NCBI GenBank assembly: GCA_032718475.1
Contig: JAUCBJ010008367.1
Location: forward strand, 43,201-107,200
DNA: 64,000 nt
From: Nemertoderma westbladi
Lineage: Eukaryota; Xenacoelomorpha; Nemertodermatida; Nemertodermatidae
Reading direction: 5' to 3'
Part shown: in pieces, positions 9,874-20,028 of the stretch
Layout: every line of letters starts with the position of its first letter
Numbering within the stretch: position 1 is the first letter of the stretch
Made by a program: the position numbers and the translations under genes
Notes under the pieces: generated by a model
The model's input: only the letters and a program-made list of their open reading frames with translations
What the model was told of the DNA's origin: nothing
The model's database searches: none

Positions 9874-11241
9874 TTGGAGAAACGTAAATTGCAACAACAA
9901 GTCCAAGCGGTGAAGGAATTAGCTTTACCTCAGTTCGATAGAGAAATACAAAATCTCGAGGAGGACATCGAACGTGGACGAACCTACTCTTTACAAGAGT
10001 TCCTAGATGAGCGTCTACAACAACAAGCGGAGGAAAATCAGCTCGAGGAGAGACATATAGAACTAGATGAGAGAGAAGAAGCAGCTTTAGTCCAACCCGA
10101 AGCTCAAATCCTTATGACGGATCTCTACTCTAAAACCATCCTTCATCCCTCGATGGTTCCCCATTTCGGAGACAAACTCTTTGCGACGGTACAACCCCAA
10201 CCGGTTGATATCAACCTAAGATCTCGAGATCTTATCGCTGACGCTCCCATGTTGCAGCATCCGCCCATCGAAGCCGCTCGTGTCGATGGTATACTCGTTG
10301 AACCTCCGGACAATAGAGCGGATCTTGTCCGTCGCATGGTACACGATGTTAACATACGCGCTAGACCTTTACCGGACTCGTTTTATGGGATCAAAGATCA
10401 CCCTTATTACGTCAATCTAACACAATATTACATGGTAAAACCGGAAGATCCTACACATAGTTTGAGGTTTCTACCACTAATAAATCCTCTCGATCTTGTC
10501 GAACTCGAACAACTGCAGAAACATCTGGATCAGTTAGTTAAAGTAAACTCATTTCGAAAACCATATAATGTTTCCAGAATAGAGAAAGAAACAATACCTC
10601 CGTATAATCTTGATGGATTCATCAAAACTCGTTTAGTACACTGGAATCTTGACGTGTTATTCGAGGAGGAAAGAATACAACGATATGGAGATGTGGAAAC
10701 ATATACTACGCAATATTTAAAGTATAGAGACCTACCTAATGCTAGCGAATGCGCTACCTTGTGGCATCCAGTGGGAATGACCCTCGAAAACGCCACTAAA
10801 GAGTGGAACAAGACTCTTAACGTTATCGAGATGTATGGAGTTGTCACTTACGACAACGAAGGTAGCGTTCCGGTTGGAGAACTGGGAACTACGCGGATGA
10901 TACACATACGAGGACTCACTGGTTCTACCCACGTATTTACTCGAGCGTGTTCCGATGTGATTGATTATTCTTTTGAAACTCTTACTGAGACACAAAAGAA
11001 ACTCCGACATGGACAATTCGAACTCGCGCAGCGTTACGTCATCGACACCGAGCGCAAACCGGCCATGTGTATCGATGGATCGATGTTACCCCAGCCCGTG
11101 CTCGAGATGTTGTTTAACGAAAGAATCCTTAAAATCGGCTCCACTGTTTATGGAGACCTACAAAACGACTTTCGGAATATGGAGAACATTCCATACCCTT
11201 TCGTTGATACTCAGCTGATTGCTCCCTGGGCAGAAGGCTGA
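9874..11241 (+). CDS. ORF2 of the giant BEL/Pao element, segment 2 (middle, copy 1)
   Basis: This is 455 codons in the frame that follows the copy 1 frameshift. The ATG at 9874 is only the first Met after the break: the same frame is open upstream, and in copy 2 it is continuous with segment 1. Residues about 1-75 are rich in Glu, Gln, Leu and Arg and look like a coiled coil. The rest is a globular-looking, mostly soluble region without motifs I can name. The frame ends at TGA 11239-11241, and the next segment lies in the same frame, which points to a nonsense mutation and not a natural end. The copy 2 counterpart is deleted here. Confidence 0.72.
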   Translation: MEKRKLQQQVQAVKELALPQFDREIQNLEEDIERGRTYSLQEFLDERLQQQAEENQLEERHIELDEREEAALVQPEAQILMTDLYSKTILHPSMVPHFGDKLFATVQPQPVDINLRSRDLIADAPMLQHPPIEAARVDGILVEPPDNRADLVRRMVHDVNIRARPLPDSFYGIKDHPYYVNLTQYYMVKPEDPTHSLRFLPLINPLDLVELEQLQKHLDQLVKVNSFRKPYNVSRIEKETIPPYNLDGFIKTRLVHWNLDVLFEEERIQRYGDVETYTTQYLKYRDLPNASECATLWHPVGMTLENATKEWNKTLNVIEMYGVVTYDNEGSVPVGELGTTRMIHIRGLTGSTHVFTRACSDVIDYSFETLTETQKKLRHGQFELAQRYVIDTERKPAMCIDGSMLPQPVLEMLFNERILKIGSTVYGDLQNDFRNMENIPYPFVDTQLIAPWAEG

Positions 11242-11256
11242 GATTTCTTCCGCACT

Positions 11257-12954
11257 ATGTATGCCAATACACCCAGCGGCATTACTAAAGTACAACGAAC
11301 CTCCATCGGACATCTTGCCTTTCAAGAATACGGATGGAATTTCAAGGTTGGAAATCCTATAAATTACCAACAAGTATATGGAGACCATTATTCTCGTTTA
11401 TACTTTGATGGACCATTGACCGCACCTGGCGCCGTGTATAGCTTTATGAGTGTTCCACTTCGTCCCTCCTTAGCTATATACACGATCTTTGAAAACGCAG
11501 CACTTGCCGGTTGGCTAGCCGATGTGTGCAGTCGTACCATACGCGCCCATCCCTTAATACTTGGAACCAAACTCGCCAAGTTAGATGAACACAATAAATT
11601 CATCCGCTTCGAATGTTTCAGGCGCTTTCTGACTCCGTTCCGTAACGTTGATAGTCAGTTCAAGGACCGCGCTCTGACCAAACTCAGCCTAAGAGACTCA
11701 GCTGCGGAGAAGCTAATCAGCGCGGGATTTGCTCTCTTTCAGGACGTTTGTATACAGAACTTACATTCATCTGTTATACAAAGACCCCGAATACCCACAG
11801 GTTATTCTGTCGTGGAAGTTCAGACAATGGGTCCGCTTGCGGAGACAGCCGCACCTACCTCAGCTATGCAATTGGAAGACGAACCAATATGCTTAGAATC
11901 TGAAGCGATCCAGCCTACAGCGCCCCGGAGCAGCGATAACGATTACGTCTTGGAGTGGTATCAAGGTCCACAATGTCTCACCGCATACGATTATCGACAC
12001 GCCAACTATGTTTCTCGAAAACGTTGTCGATTATGCGCATCGAGAGACCATTTCACCCCTATGGACTCAGACGTACCCTGCTCCTATTTCCACGAACAAC
12101 CGATGATGGAAATCTATTGTGCGTATTGCAGACTTAATAACTCGCATATTTTTGCAGTCTGCCCCCAATTTATGACTCAATGCCACCACTGTCAACTTAA
12201 AGGACATGCCAGTTATAATTGCCCCTTTAACCGCGATTTAGAAAGCGTAGATGAGATGATTACCCTGCGCTACATCCGAGCTTGGGAAGCGAACGTGGAT
12301 TTACATTGTGAGTCCCGCCATCGCTATTACCCTGGACGCTCTTACGAGGGAGTTTACACGTTCCATCCTTATTTATTCGCGTCTGTTGAACAAAAAACAC
12401 GCACACCGAGTTACGAACTAATGAAGCGTGTTGGTGAGTGTATTTCCACCAAATTTGTTCGAAAATATCTCAGGAACGTCAATCCTAACGATATTACTTC
12501 ATACCATTTGATCAATTTCATCCGTCAAGACTCTGAGTATGGCGATTTATTTATCAACTCGCACCCTGAGTTACAGGAAGTATCTCGACGGCCCTACGAA
12601 TATCGAGCCCGAGAACGCGAGCTGGAAAGAACCATTAAACCGAGGAAGTTTCTCACCACTCACGGTCCACCTACCGCCATTGTCCAGACGACCCGTCAAG
12701 GACCCGTAGGAGCTGCTGTCCTAAGACGCGCCCTAAAGGCCGTTAGACATCGCTCCACTGAAGTTGATATCGATCAACCAGGTACCTCGACCGGCGGATA
12801 CACCGATCGTAATCCTAAACCTTCTGATGCAATTGTATTGCACCCTTCACCCAGGAGTTACAGCCCTCCTAGTAAAGTGTCTCGCCCCAAAGAGAAAAGG
12901 ACTCTTGCTAGCCTCAAAAAACTGCGTAAACGCCGTCCGCGTAAGAAAGACTAA
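11257..12954 (+). CDS. ORF2 of the giant BEL/Pao element, segment 3 (zinc knuckles and basic tail, copy 1)
   Basis: These 565 codons are in frame with segment 2 and follow its TGA. A Cys-rich block holds CRLC (Cys257), CAYC-x5-H-x4-C (Cys288) and a canonical retroviral-type knuckle C-x2-C-x4-H-x4-C (CHHCQLKGHASYNC, Cys309). The C-terminus is very basic (KKLRKRRPRKKD), as in nucleic-acid-binding or nuclear proteins. Zinc knuckles are normal for Gag, and this element already has them upstream in gag-pol, so the ORF looks like a second, Gag-like or RNA-binding protein. The last part is retained in copy 2 (about 30560-30838). The stop codon is 2 bp before a short AT-rich segment leading to the 3' LTR. 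Confidence 0.75.
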   Translation: MYANTPSGITKVQRTSIGHLAFQEYGWNFKVGNPINYQQVYGDHYSRLYFDGPLTAPGAVYSFMSVPLRPSLAIYTIFENAALAGWLADVCSRTIRAHPLILGTKLAKLDEHNKFIRFECFRRFLTPFRNVDSQFKDRALTKLSLRDSAAEKLISAGFALFQDVCIQNLHSSVIQRPRIPTGYSVVEVQTMGPLAETAAPTSAMQLEDEPICLESEAIQPTAPRSSDNDYVLEWYQGPQCLTAYDYRHANYVSRKRCRLCASRDHFTPMDSDVPCSYFHEQPMMEIYCAYCRLNNSHIFAVCPQFMTQCHHCQLKGHASYNCPFNRDLESVDEMITLRYIRAWEANVDLHCESRHRYYPGRSYEGVYTFHPYLFASVEQKTRTPSYELMKRVGECISTKFVRKYLRNVNPNDITSYHLINFIRQDSEYGDLFINSHPELQEVSRRPYEYRARERELERTIKPRKFLTTHGPPTAIVQTTRQGPVGAAVLRRALKAVRHRSTEVDIDQPGTSTGGYTDRNPKPSDAIVLHPSPRSYSPPSKVSRPKEKRTLASLKKLRKRRPRKKD

Positions 12955-13032
12955 CTGTTTAGAGTATTTTTATATTTTAGAAACTGTGATTTGTTATATT
13001 TTATAGACTTAAATCCCATTTTCTGGGAGCGG

Positions 13033-14212
13033 TGTAAAGGCTTTTGCGGAATTAGCCGGTTATTTTCCCCGTAAAGTACTCTGTAGTTGGTTTAACAGGC
13101 ATAAAAGGCCGTGTCCTTACTGTACTGGTGTTTTAGAGGACATAAAAGCCATTTCTTCTGTATGTGTACTTTAGCGGACATAATTAGCAATTCTATGACG
13201 CAATGCGCCGGATCCTCTTGAAACAGTGTAGCTACCATGACGACGGCTAACAGCTGATGCTGTACACGTGGAGCTTTTTCTTTGTTCTCTGTTCCTTCTT
13301 TGTTCGGTCGACCAATCAGAGCGTTTTTTGCCTCTGCGTTAGAGATTGTATATAGAAACTCGTGGAGTTGAGTCAGTATGTGATTTTGTCCACAGCCTAG
13401 AACACCGGCTTTGGAACCTCCGTGTTTCAGTCTTTAGCCCAACATTAGTAGGCTTAATTATAGAACGTATATCTGTTATCATATCAATTCATAACATAAA
13501 AAACGAACCATAACTCACATATCATATCAATTTATACCTTAACACTTGTACTGCTATTTACTGTCGGTTATTCATTATATTTGTTGATGGAATATTATAT
13601 TTGGAATACTGATAAATAATCAGACACCCCGATCTTCTTGATATACTAAAGGTTAGAGAGACCGGTTACATATAACGATTGCGACTTACATTAAGTGGTT
13701 TGAAGTGAATCTAATGCTATTTCATAGGCCCTACATGTATTGTCTGTTGTTCTCTTTATATGTGACTAAAATTAGTGAAGGTCGGCAGATCAGTGTGCAG
13801 CATTGTGCAGTATTGTGTATGATTGTGACTGATAACAAAGCATCTCCTAAAGAATGCGCCATATACGTGAATCTATAGCCATCCCGTTGTGTCTAGTTTA
13901 AGTCATAACTCTGTTTACATATTTAGAGCGCCACGTCCTAAAGGAACTGTTAATATTTCCCGAAAGTGAATAATATTTGTCAGAGATTATATATATTACG
14001 ATCAGTCGAATAATACAGTAGGCCTACCCCGCAATACGGTTAGGCTTCCGAATCCAGTCTCCCGGGTATATCCAGCGGGTGAATGATCGCGCATAGACTG
14101 GCTTCGGCTAATGTAGTGTATCAAATACTTGTCATAGGCTAAAGACGATCTATTATCTAGAAGACATCCCAATTTGGCAGGTTAAACTGCTAAAGGTCTG
14201 AAAGCGCGAACA
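13033..14212 (+). repeat. 3' LTR of BEL/Pao copy 1
   Basis: This is an approximately 1.18 kb sequence homologous to both LTRs of copy 2, beginning TGTAAAGGC and ending GCGAACA. It starts with the same series of short tandem units carrying GGACATAAAA-type motifs. A TATATAG at about 13348 is a possible TATA box. Divergence from the copy 2 LTRs is clearly higher than between the two LTRs of copy 2. Confidence 0.9.
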
Positions 14213-14379
14213 CCAGGCCTGAAGTTCAGTATTCTACTTTTGCTTATAGCAGAACGACATATTTTGCCATTAACATCTGGTTTAAAATGCGGAAGAATTA
14301 TAGTTAATTACTGTAGTACTGGAGTACACTCAAAGTACTGAAACACCGTGAAACACTGAATTGTACCGATTTACTGATG

Positions 14380-14800
14380 TCCTTGTATATATTCTTATTT
14401 TTGATGATGATATGGAGATGACGCTATATTAACTACTCTTATATCGCAACCTATCATTATTTATATTGGAAGAGGTAAGCTGTGGTTGGTAAATTAGCAG
14501 TCCCGGTTCACAATTAAGTGGTGTGCATGGGAATATATGTTATTTATTAGCCCCAACGTGCGTCAGCCTACCAAACTCCTTATTCATGTATCAATTTGCC
14601 TCAAGTCAGTAAATCAGTGTATTTCAGTCGGGTCCATAATACCCCGCCCCTAAAGGGTGTGCAGACTATGATTCTTGTTCACAATATGTTGTAATTTCCA
14701 TAAGAGATACGCCTGTTTGTTATCTAGAGCGCAACATCTGAAATGGAACTGTTAATACTATCCTGTATGTGAGCATAGCTGTTAGGAATTATATTCACAC
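14380..14800 (+). repeat. Possible old, diverged LTR relic of the same family
   Basis: Scattered stretches run parallel to the LTR in the same order, for example GAACTGTTAATA preceded by AGAGCGC (about 14728-14760) and a segment resembling the LTR around GAGGTAAGC (14470). Divergence is high and the boundaries are uncertain. The alternative is chance AT-rich resemblance. Confidence 0.35.
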
Positions 14801-14804
14801 TTAT

Positions 14805-16256
14805 ATTTACTACTACTACTAGGTCGAGCGAAATCGGACATTGGAAATGAGATCCTTCCAGGCTTCCCGATTCTCCATAGTTGTCGCAATTTCATTTCTC
14901 CCAAGTTCAGTATCCCTTTCAAGTTGATCTATATATGTTATGGCCGGTCGTCCACGACTACGCTTTCCATGAGTTGGTTGCCAGAGAAGTAGATCTGGTA
15001 TGACCTCGTCTTTACTTCACCAGCAGTGCCCACTGAATCTTAATCTGCGTTCACGGAGGGTGGTTGATACAGGTGGTATTGTACCCTAAAGCTTGGCGTT
15101 TGTCATGTGTTGTCTCCAGCTGATGTTTAGGGCTTCCCTTAGTAGTCTTGTGTAACAACCATCAATTCGTTGTTCAAATGATTTAGTCAGTGTTCAGGGG
15201 TCACCCCCGTATAAAAATACACTTTCCACTGTGGCTCGAAAGAATTAGTCTTCAGGTGCCTGGAGAGATCTGAGTTCCAGATGGTATCCATTTTTGATAG
15301 AGCTACCCAAGCCTTTGCTTTCCTAACTTCTATGTCCTTTTTGCTACTCTCTATCCATGATCCAAGGTACTGGAAGTCATCGACCTTCCTTAGTTGATTA
15401 TTATCAATGGTTGTCAAGTCAAGAATGCTTTCTTGAAGTCAACAAAAGTCATCAATGCGGGGAGATTCTTTGACTTAATTCCTTCAATCAGTCTCCGTAG
15501 TGCAAGTATCTGAGCTATTGTTGATCTACTTGGTCGAAATCCGTTTTGGCTCTTACGCAGTAGTTTCTCTATGTGAGCCCTAATCCTATATAGAATCATT
15601 TTATTGTATATTTTGGCAGCTACCATAAGCAGACAGATCCCACGATAGTTTGTTGGTATGCCGATGTCTCCTTTCTTGGGGAGAGGCTTTAGTTGACCTT
15701 TAGTCCAAATTGGTGGTGGCTCTCTCAAAAGGCGCAACTTTGCACAACTTTTCCGACCAGATACCTCATTTACAGTTTGCCAGGTAAGTCTTGATTGTTG
15801 CTGTATGTGAGCAGTTGTAATTGCTTCAGTTTTATCCTGTATGTACTTTTCCTGGCTGATGTTGTAGGTCAATTTAAGATCGTCCTTAGATCGTTTCTCA
15901 ACCTTGTTAATGTTTTCGGTTGTTGGTTGTTCGGTTTTAACTTTGTAGGCTATCTCAAGATCTTCTCTCTTACAAGTAACCTCAGAGTTTTGCCATGGCA
16001 CATACTGTTTTCGTTTGGGTTTCTGGGGGATATGCCTCTTAGCTGATTCCTTGTGGGCTGTTATTATATTCTGGTATATTGAATTGGTGGATTGGTCTTC
16101 ATCCATTGACTGAAGTGCTTCAAAGCGGTTTTGAACTTCTGCTGTATAAGCATCCTTTACAGCATTGTCAGTTCTGAGTTTCTCCCACTTATATTTAAAG
16201 GGGCACAATTTTGGTAAGCCGATATATTTCAGGCTCCCTAACGGGTCATATGCCGC
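14805..16256 (-). mobile_element. RTE-like LINE relic, minus strand, internally deleted
   Basis: The minus-strand frame from about 16256 down to 15414 encodes the N-terminal part of a non-LTR reverse transcriptase (PLPKKGD, YRGI, QNGFRPSRST, FVDFKKAF). A second frame, 15417-15187, continues with the region after the catalytic site (DDFQYLGSW). The part that should carry the FADD catalytic box is missing between them, so the copy is dead. Further C-terminal residues (EAWKDLISNVRFRST) are readable near 14830-14870. The element ends in a (TAG)n tail, seen here as CTACTACTACTA at 14807-14821. The 5' end is cut by the target site of BEL/Pao copy 2. Confidence 0.82.
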
Positions 16257-16261
16257 ACTAT

Positions 16262-17465
16262 TGTAAAGGCTTTTGCGGATATAACTAGTCATTTTCCCCG
16301 CAAAGTACTCTGTAGGTGTTTTAGCGGACATAAAAAGCCGTTTTTCTTACTGTGTAGGTGTTTTAGTGGACATAAAAAGCCATTTTTCTGTATGTGTACT
16401 TTAGCGGATATAACAAGCCATTTTATGCCGCAATACGCCAAAATACTCTTAATACAGTGTGGCTTAGATGACGAAATCTATCAGCTGATTTTGATGTCGA
16501 TGTGGAGCTTTCTTAACTCTCTTTGTTCAGCTCACTCGATCAATCAGAGCGATTTTCATTTTATTTGCACAGAAGCCTCCGGGAAATCGCGCAATGCATG
16601 ATGGTCTTTGTTTACCTTTTCCTGAGCCCAGAACATCGGCTTTGGAATTATTCTTAGTTTCAGACTTTAGCCAAACATTCGACGGCTTTGATTATAGGAA
16701 CGTATAACTGTTATCAGCAAACCACTCAAGTTACGCAAAACAGCCCATATCATACTATACATACCTTTCACCGCATTATTTTACTGCTATTTACTGTCGG
16801 TTATTAATTGTTATAAGTTGGTGGATATGTTGTTATATTTGGAGAATATCGATAAATAATCATAAAACCCCAATCTTCTTGATATACTGAAGGTAAGAGG
16901 GACCAGTTACCTGTAGCAACTGCGACTTACATTTATAGTGGTTTTGGAGTGAATTGAATGCTATTTCATAATCCCTACATGTGTCAGTTGCTATTCTCCT
17001 TATATATGATCAAATTTAGTGAAGGTCGGCAGATCAGTGTGCAGCAGTGTGCGGTAGTGTACATGAGTGTGACAGATAACAAAGCATTTCCTAAAGAATG
17101 CGCTTTATACGAAAATCATTAGCCATCCCGTTGTGTTTAGTGTAAGTCATAACTCTGTTTACATACTTAGAGCGCCACGTCCTAAAGGAACTGTTAATAT
17201 TTCCCGAAAGTAAATAATATTTGTCAGAGATTATATATTAACGATCAATCGAATAGTACAGTAAGTCTACACCGCAATAAGTTCAGAGCCTCCGAATCCA
17301 GTCTCCCTTAACTGTGGGTGAATGGTCGCGCATAGGCTGGCTTCGGCTAATGTAACTTTATATCTTATATGCAACAAATACTTGTTATAGGCTAAAGTCG
17401 ATTTATAAACTAGAAGACACCTAAAATTAGCGGGTTAAACTGCTAAAGGTCTAAAAGCGCGAACA
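16262..17465 (+). repeat. 5' LTR of BEL/Pao copy 2
   Basis: The sequence starts TGTAAAGGC and ends GCGAACA, matching 30916-32119 nearly base for base. The LTR carries U3-like tandem units at its start. A TATATAT occurs near 16998. No primer-binding site beginning TGG is evident just downstream; the first internal bases are the near-palindrome ATAACAGTTATT. Confidence 0.93.
16271..16432 (+). repeat. Four tandem units of about 32-48 bp at the start of the LTR
   Basis: Units start at about 16271, 16319, 16361 and 16399, each opening TTTTAGCGG or a variant and containing ATAAAAAGCC or ATAACAAGCC followed by a T-run. The same array is at the start of the other two LTRs. The position at the beginning of U3 suits enhancer-like repeats. 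That role is an inference. Confidence 0.75.
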
Positions 17466-19458
17466 ATAACAGTTATTGATTTTTTTCCTTTATTGCACAG
17501 TAGACAATAAATACAGTTTACTATTGTTCTGGTAAGAACAATAACAGTTATTCAGGTTTCTTTATTGAAACGTAGGCAATAAAGTCGAAAGTACCGGTCT
17601 ACCGGTAACCTGTAGGCCTGACTGCCTAACCACCCGAACCGGTACTTACAGCAGTATAGGTACAGCAGTATTATTAGATTTTGATAATTATATACCGGTA
17701 GGTCTTGATATTTAATCAGGGACGGCCGCCCTGGTTTTTTATTGGGATTTTACTTATTTCTGTCAGTTTTATTTATCTGTAAGTTAATATTGAGCAGAAG
17801 GCATGTAAGCCTGCTCAGATTGTACAAATAGTTTGTAGGCTGGATTGTTGTCTGGCTGTTGTCAGGTCCGAAGAGATTGCAGTGTGTGTAGAGTGTATGT
17901 CCGATAAAATACTAGTTAGGAAGGTAGGGGCATCCAGTGTTGTAAGGTAAATCCCCTCCGAAAGAATAAGTCGTACTACTCGGTTAGAACGCATACTAAC
18001 TAACCATTTCGGAGTCTGCATATACTGTAGTTTATTTAGGCTTGATAGTAGTCTGTCAGCATTTGGTTTGTATTTTGTTTGTGTAGTCTGTACGGGTAGC
18101 GTAATATTTATTATTCAGAGTTTATGCGATTATTCGCAACATACACCACCCCAAGTTTATTCCTACAGTAATTGTGCTTGTTATACATACCGTTATAGTT
18201 AAATTAACCCCGGTACTACATCAAGGCTGTTTGGCGTAAGTAAAGACTGGTGATTTTATGCTCTAGTCACTCCAGCAGATACCGTGGTTCTTTTAGCTGT
18301 ACAAGTATTTTTAACTGCTGGTTATTTGTTGTATAAGTACTTGTACCTAATTTAGGGTTTAGTGTACAGTGCTTTCCGAAGGAAATTAGTGTGTAGGCAG
18401 TATATTTGTGTTGTAAAGTGGTTAATAGGCACGTTAGCTATGGTAGGCTGCGGTAATTAACTTCTAGGTAGGGACATTCCGGGTACATAATGTAGTACTT
18501 ATAGAGCTGTAAAGCTAGAGACTATAAGTCGTCAGACGGTGGTATTTTCTTATCTAGACAATGCAATATATTTACTACTGCTTTATTATTTTCAAATACC
18601 GTAGTTTCCTGTCCGTTTGTAATAACCAGAAATTTCTAACCCCTTGTTAGGCTGGTTTGTAGATTTCCTGTAAAATTACCCTAAAATTTGTACGTGTGAT
18701 TTTTTTTGTGTTTATTTAGAGATTGTAATCTCACCCCTTAATTGTACGTAATTTGTAGTAATAAGTAACTTAGTAAATTAGAATTATTTGTTTTAGTGTC
18801 CAATAAGTAGCACTCCACTGAGAGCGTTCAGCTTCTGTGAAGTGACTCCTTACCTAGAAATAATAACATTTATTTCAAATATTGTAACAAAACCCATTAA
18901 ACGGGTATATATATATTATAAATCAACTCAAACCGATTTATAAAATAGTAGGCCTGTCATCCATCAATTAGGTCTTAATATCAGTTGGACTACTGCTTAA
19001 ATAACGGTAATAAAGTAACGTAAAGTAACCCTAAAATTCAGAAATTCAGTTATTCTAAAATAATTGACATACCGGTATTTACGATAGGCTTATTATATTT
19101 ATTTCTATAAATTTAAGCTGAAATTATATACCGGTATTCTGTAATTAATTCTAGTCTATAATTATACTTATATATGCTATAATGTAAGCTGTATACCGGT
19201 ATTCACGGTAGGCTTATTATATATTTATATATATTTGCGCTGAAATTATATACCGGTATTCTGTGACAAGCCCTAGTCTGTAATAATACATATATATATA
19301 CTATAAGTGTATACCGGTATTCTAATATATTGTATATATATCACATTACACTGAGTAACGATATCGGTAATTAATTACTAGGCTTATAGTTGATACTGAA
19401 TTACTAGACTTGCTTTAACTGTAGTTCTAGCAGTAGGCATTCAACTGTACAAACAAAC
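17466..19458 (+). other. Long 5' leader of BEL/Pao copy 2, no gene seen
   Basis: About 2 kb separate the 5' LTR from the first plausible start codon. It is AT-rich with many ACCGGTA motifs and two tandem units at 19071-19312. A stretch of about 50 bp starting at the LTR junction (GAACAATAACAGTTATT) is repeated at 17536. Only short frames occur, and none resembles a known protein. Confidence 0.7.
19071..19312 (+). repeat. Two tandem units of about 120 bp with ACCGGTATT motifs
   Basis: Units start at about 19071 and 19194, each opening TACCGGTATT, then TAGGCTTATTATAT, with a second TACCGGTATTCTGT in the middle. A partial third unit begins at about 19313. It lies within the leader of the retroelement. 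Confidence 0.7.
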
Positions 19459-19701
19459 ATGGCTGACATAAAGCAAAACCTGTCAGACAGTCTCCTAGAT
19501 ACAACAATCTGTGATCCAGATAGGAGTGCGGAACGTTTGAGACCGAAGTTCAACTCCCCTCCTACTGTAAGAAAGGTCATCCCTCCAGTAGTAGTATCAG
19601 ACCCTAGGCTAGTCAAACACCGTAGGTCCATCATAGGCACTCGGCCTCAAGTCAAGCGGGACCAAGAGGCAGCTGTTAAACAACAGCAACACTCGAGCTG
19701 A
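19459..19701 (+). CDS. Small ORF at the start of the BEL/Pao coding region (copy 2)
   Basis: This is 80 codons from ATG, ending in two consecutive stops (TGA TAA) at 19699-19704. The same frame reopens and runs into the next segment at 19753, so this may be the original N-terminus of Gag with a later break, or a short upstream ORF. The product is hydrophilic, Pro- and Gln-rich, without a recognised domain. Copy 1 does not cover this part, so the alternatives cannot be separated here. Confidence 0.4.
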   Translation: MADIKQNLSDSLLDTTICDPDRSAERLRPKFNSPPTVRKVIPPVVVSDPRLVKHRRSIIGTRPQVKRDQEAAVKQQQHSS

Positions 19702-19752
19702 TAACTTATTTCTCAGCAGCCCGATAGCTCCAGTAGTTCACATACTGTAGAG

Positions 19753-20028
19753 TTGACACCCGAGCGTGGAGCAAAGATGGCAGAAGCAGTTTATTCGGAT
19801 CCACTTCTCATTCTTCCTGAAGCTGTACTTACTAGAGTATTAATTGTGATGGAGGAACATCAAATGGATTGGGCGAGAAGTAAGCGATCGACCAAGGACA
19901 GTTATGCGGGATACACGAAGGAGGAACTGAAGTCTATTGTTGAGACGCAATGGAATTTCCCCGTCCCGGACTCCCGTTTAACTTATCGGAAGCTGCCTGG
20001 GAGGACTTATACAGGATGGGAGTGGTAA
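19753..20028 (+). pseudogene. Gag N-terminal segment of BEL/Pao copy 2
   Basis: The frame is open from the double stop at 19699-19704; the first Met of this stretch is at 19789-19791 or the ATG at 19753. The product is a mixed helical region (PEAVLTRVLIVMEEH). The frame is lost at about 19950-19985, where the continuation of Gag lies one frame away in the overlapping segment from 19950, so a small insertion or deletion is likely. Confidence 0.55.

Larger units (their letters stand above)
1..14212 (+). mobile_element. Giant BEL/Pao LTR retrotransposon, copy 1 (5' part lies outside the window)
   Basis: The sequence from base 1 aligns throughout with copy 2 (from about 20495 onward), so the window begins inside gag. 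The order is gag-pol (2-6865), a conserved non-coding block (7064-8699), three reading-frame segments of a second long ORF (8700-12954), and a 3' LTR (13033-14212) that starts TG and ends CA. A purine-rich stretch (TGGGAGCGG) lies directly before the LTR and suits a polypurine tract. Its LTR differs visibly from both LTRs of copy 2, so the copies are separate insertions of related subfamilies and not a recent duplication. The target duplication cannot be tested because the 5' end is missing. Confidence 0.93.

Noticed and set aside
8700-12954. ORF2 as an envelope gene
   Set aside because: No signal peptide, no membrane segment, no glycoprotein-like pattern; zinc knuckles and a basic C-terminus indicate nucleic-acid binding.
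16262-16331. The minus-strand LINE frame beginning at 16331
   Set aside because: Its first codons lie in the LTR of BEL/Pao copy 2. The true LINE sequence ends near 16256, so the start is accidental.
13033-17465. A CRISPR-like array from the short LTR tandem units
   Set aside because: The units are adjacent and degenerate without unique spacers, and the DNA is from an animal genome.
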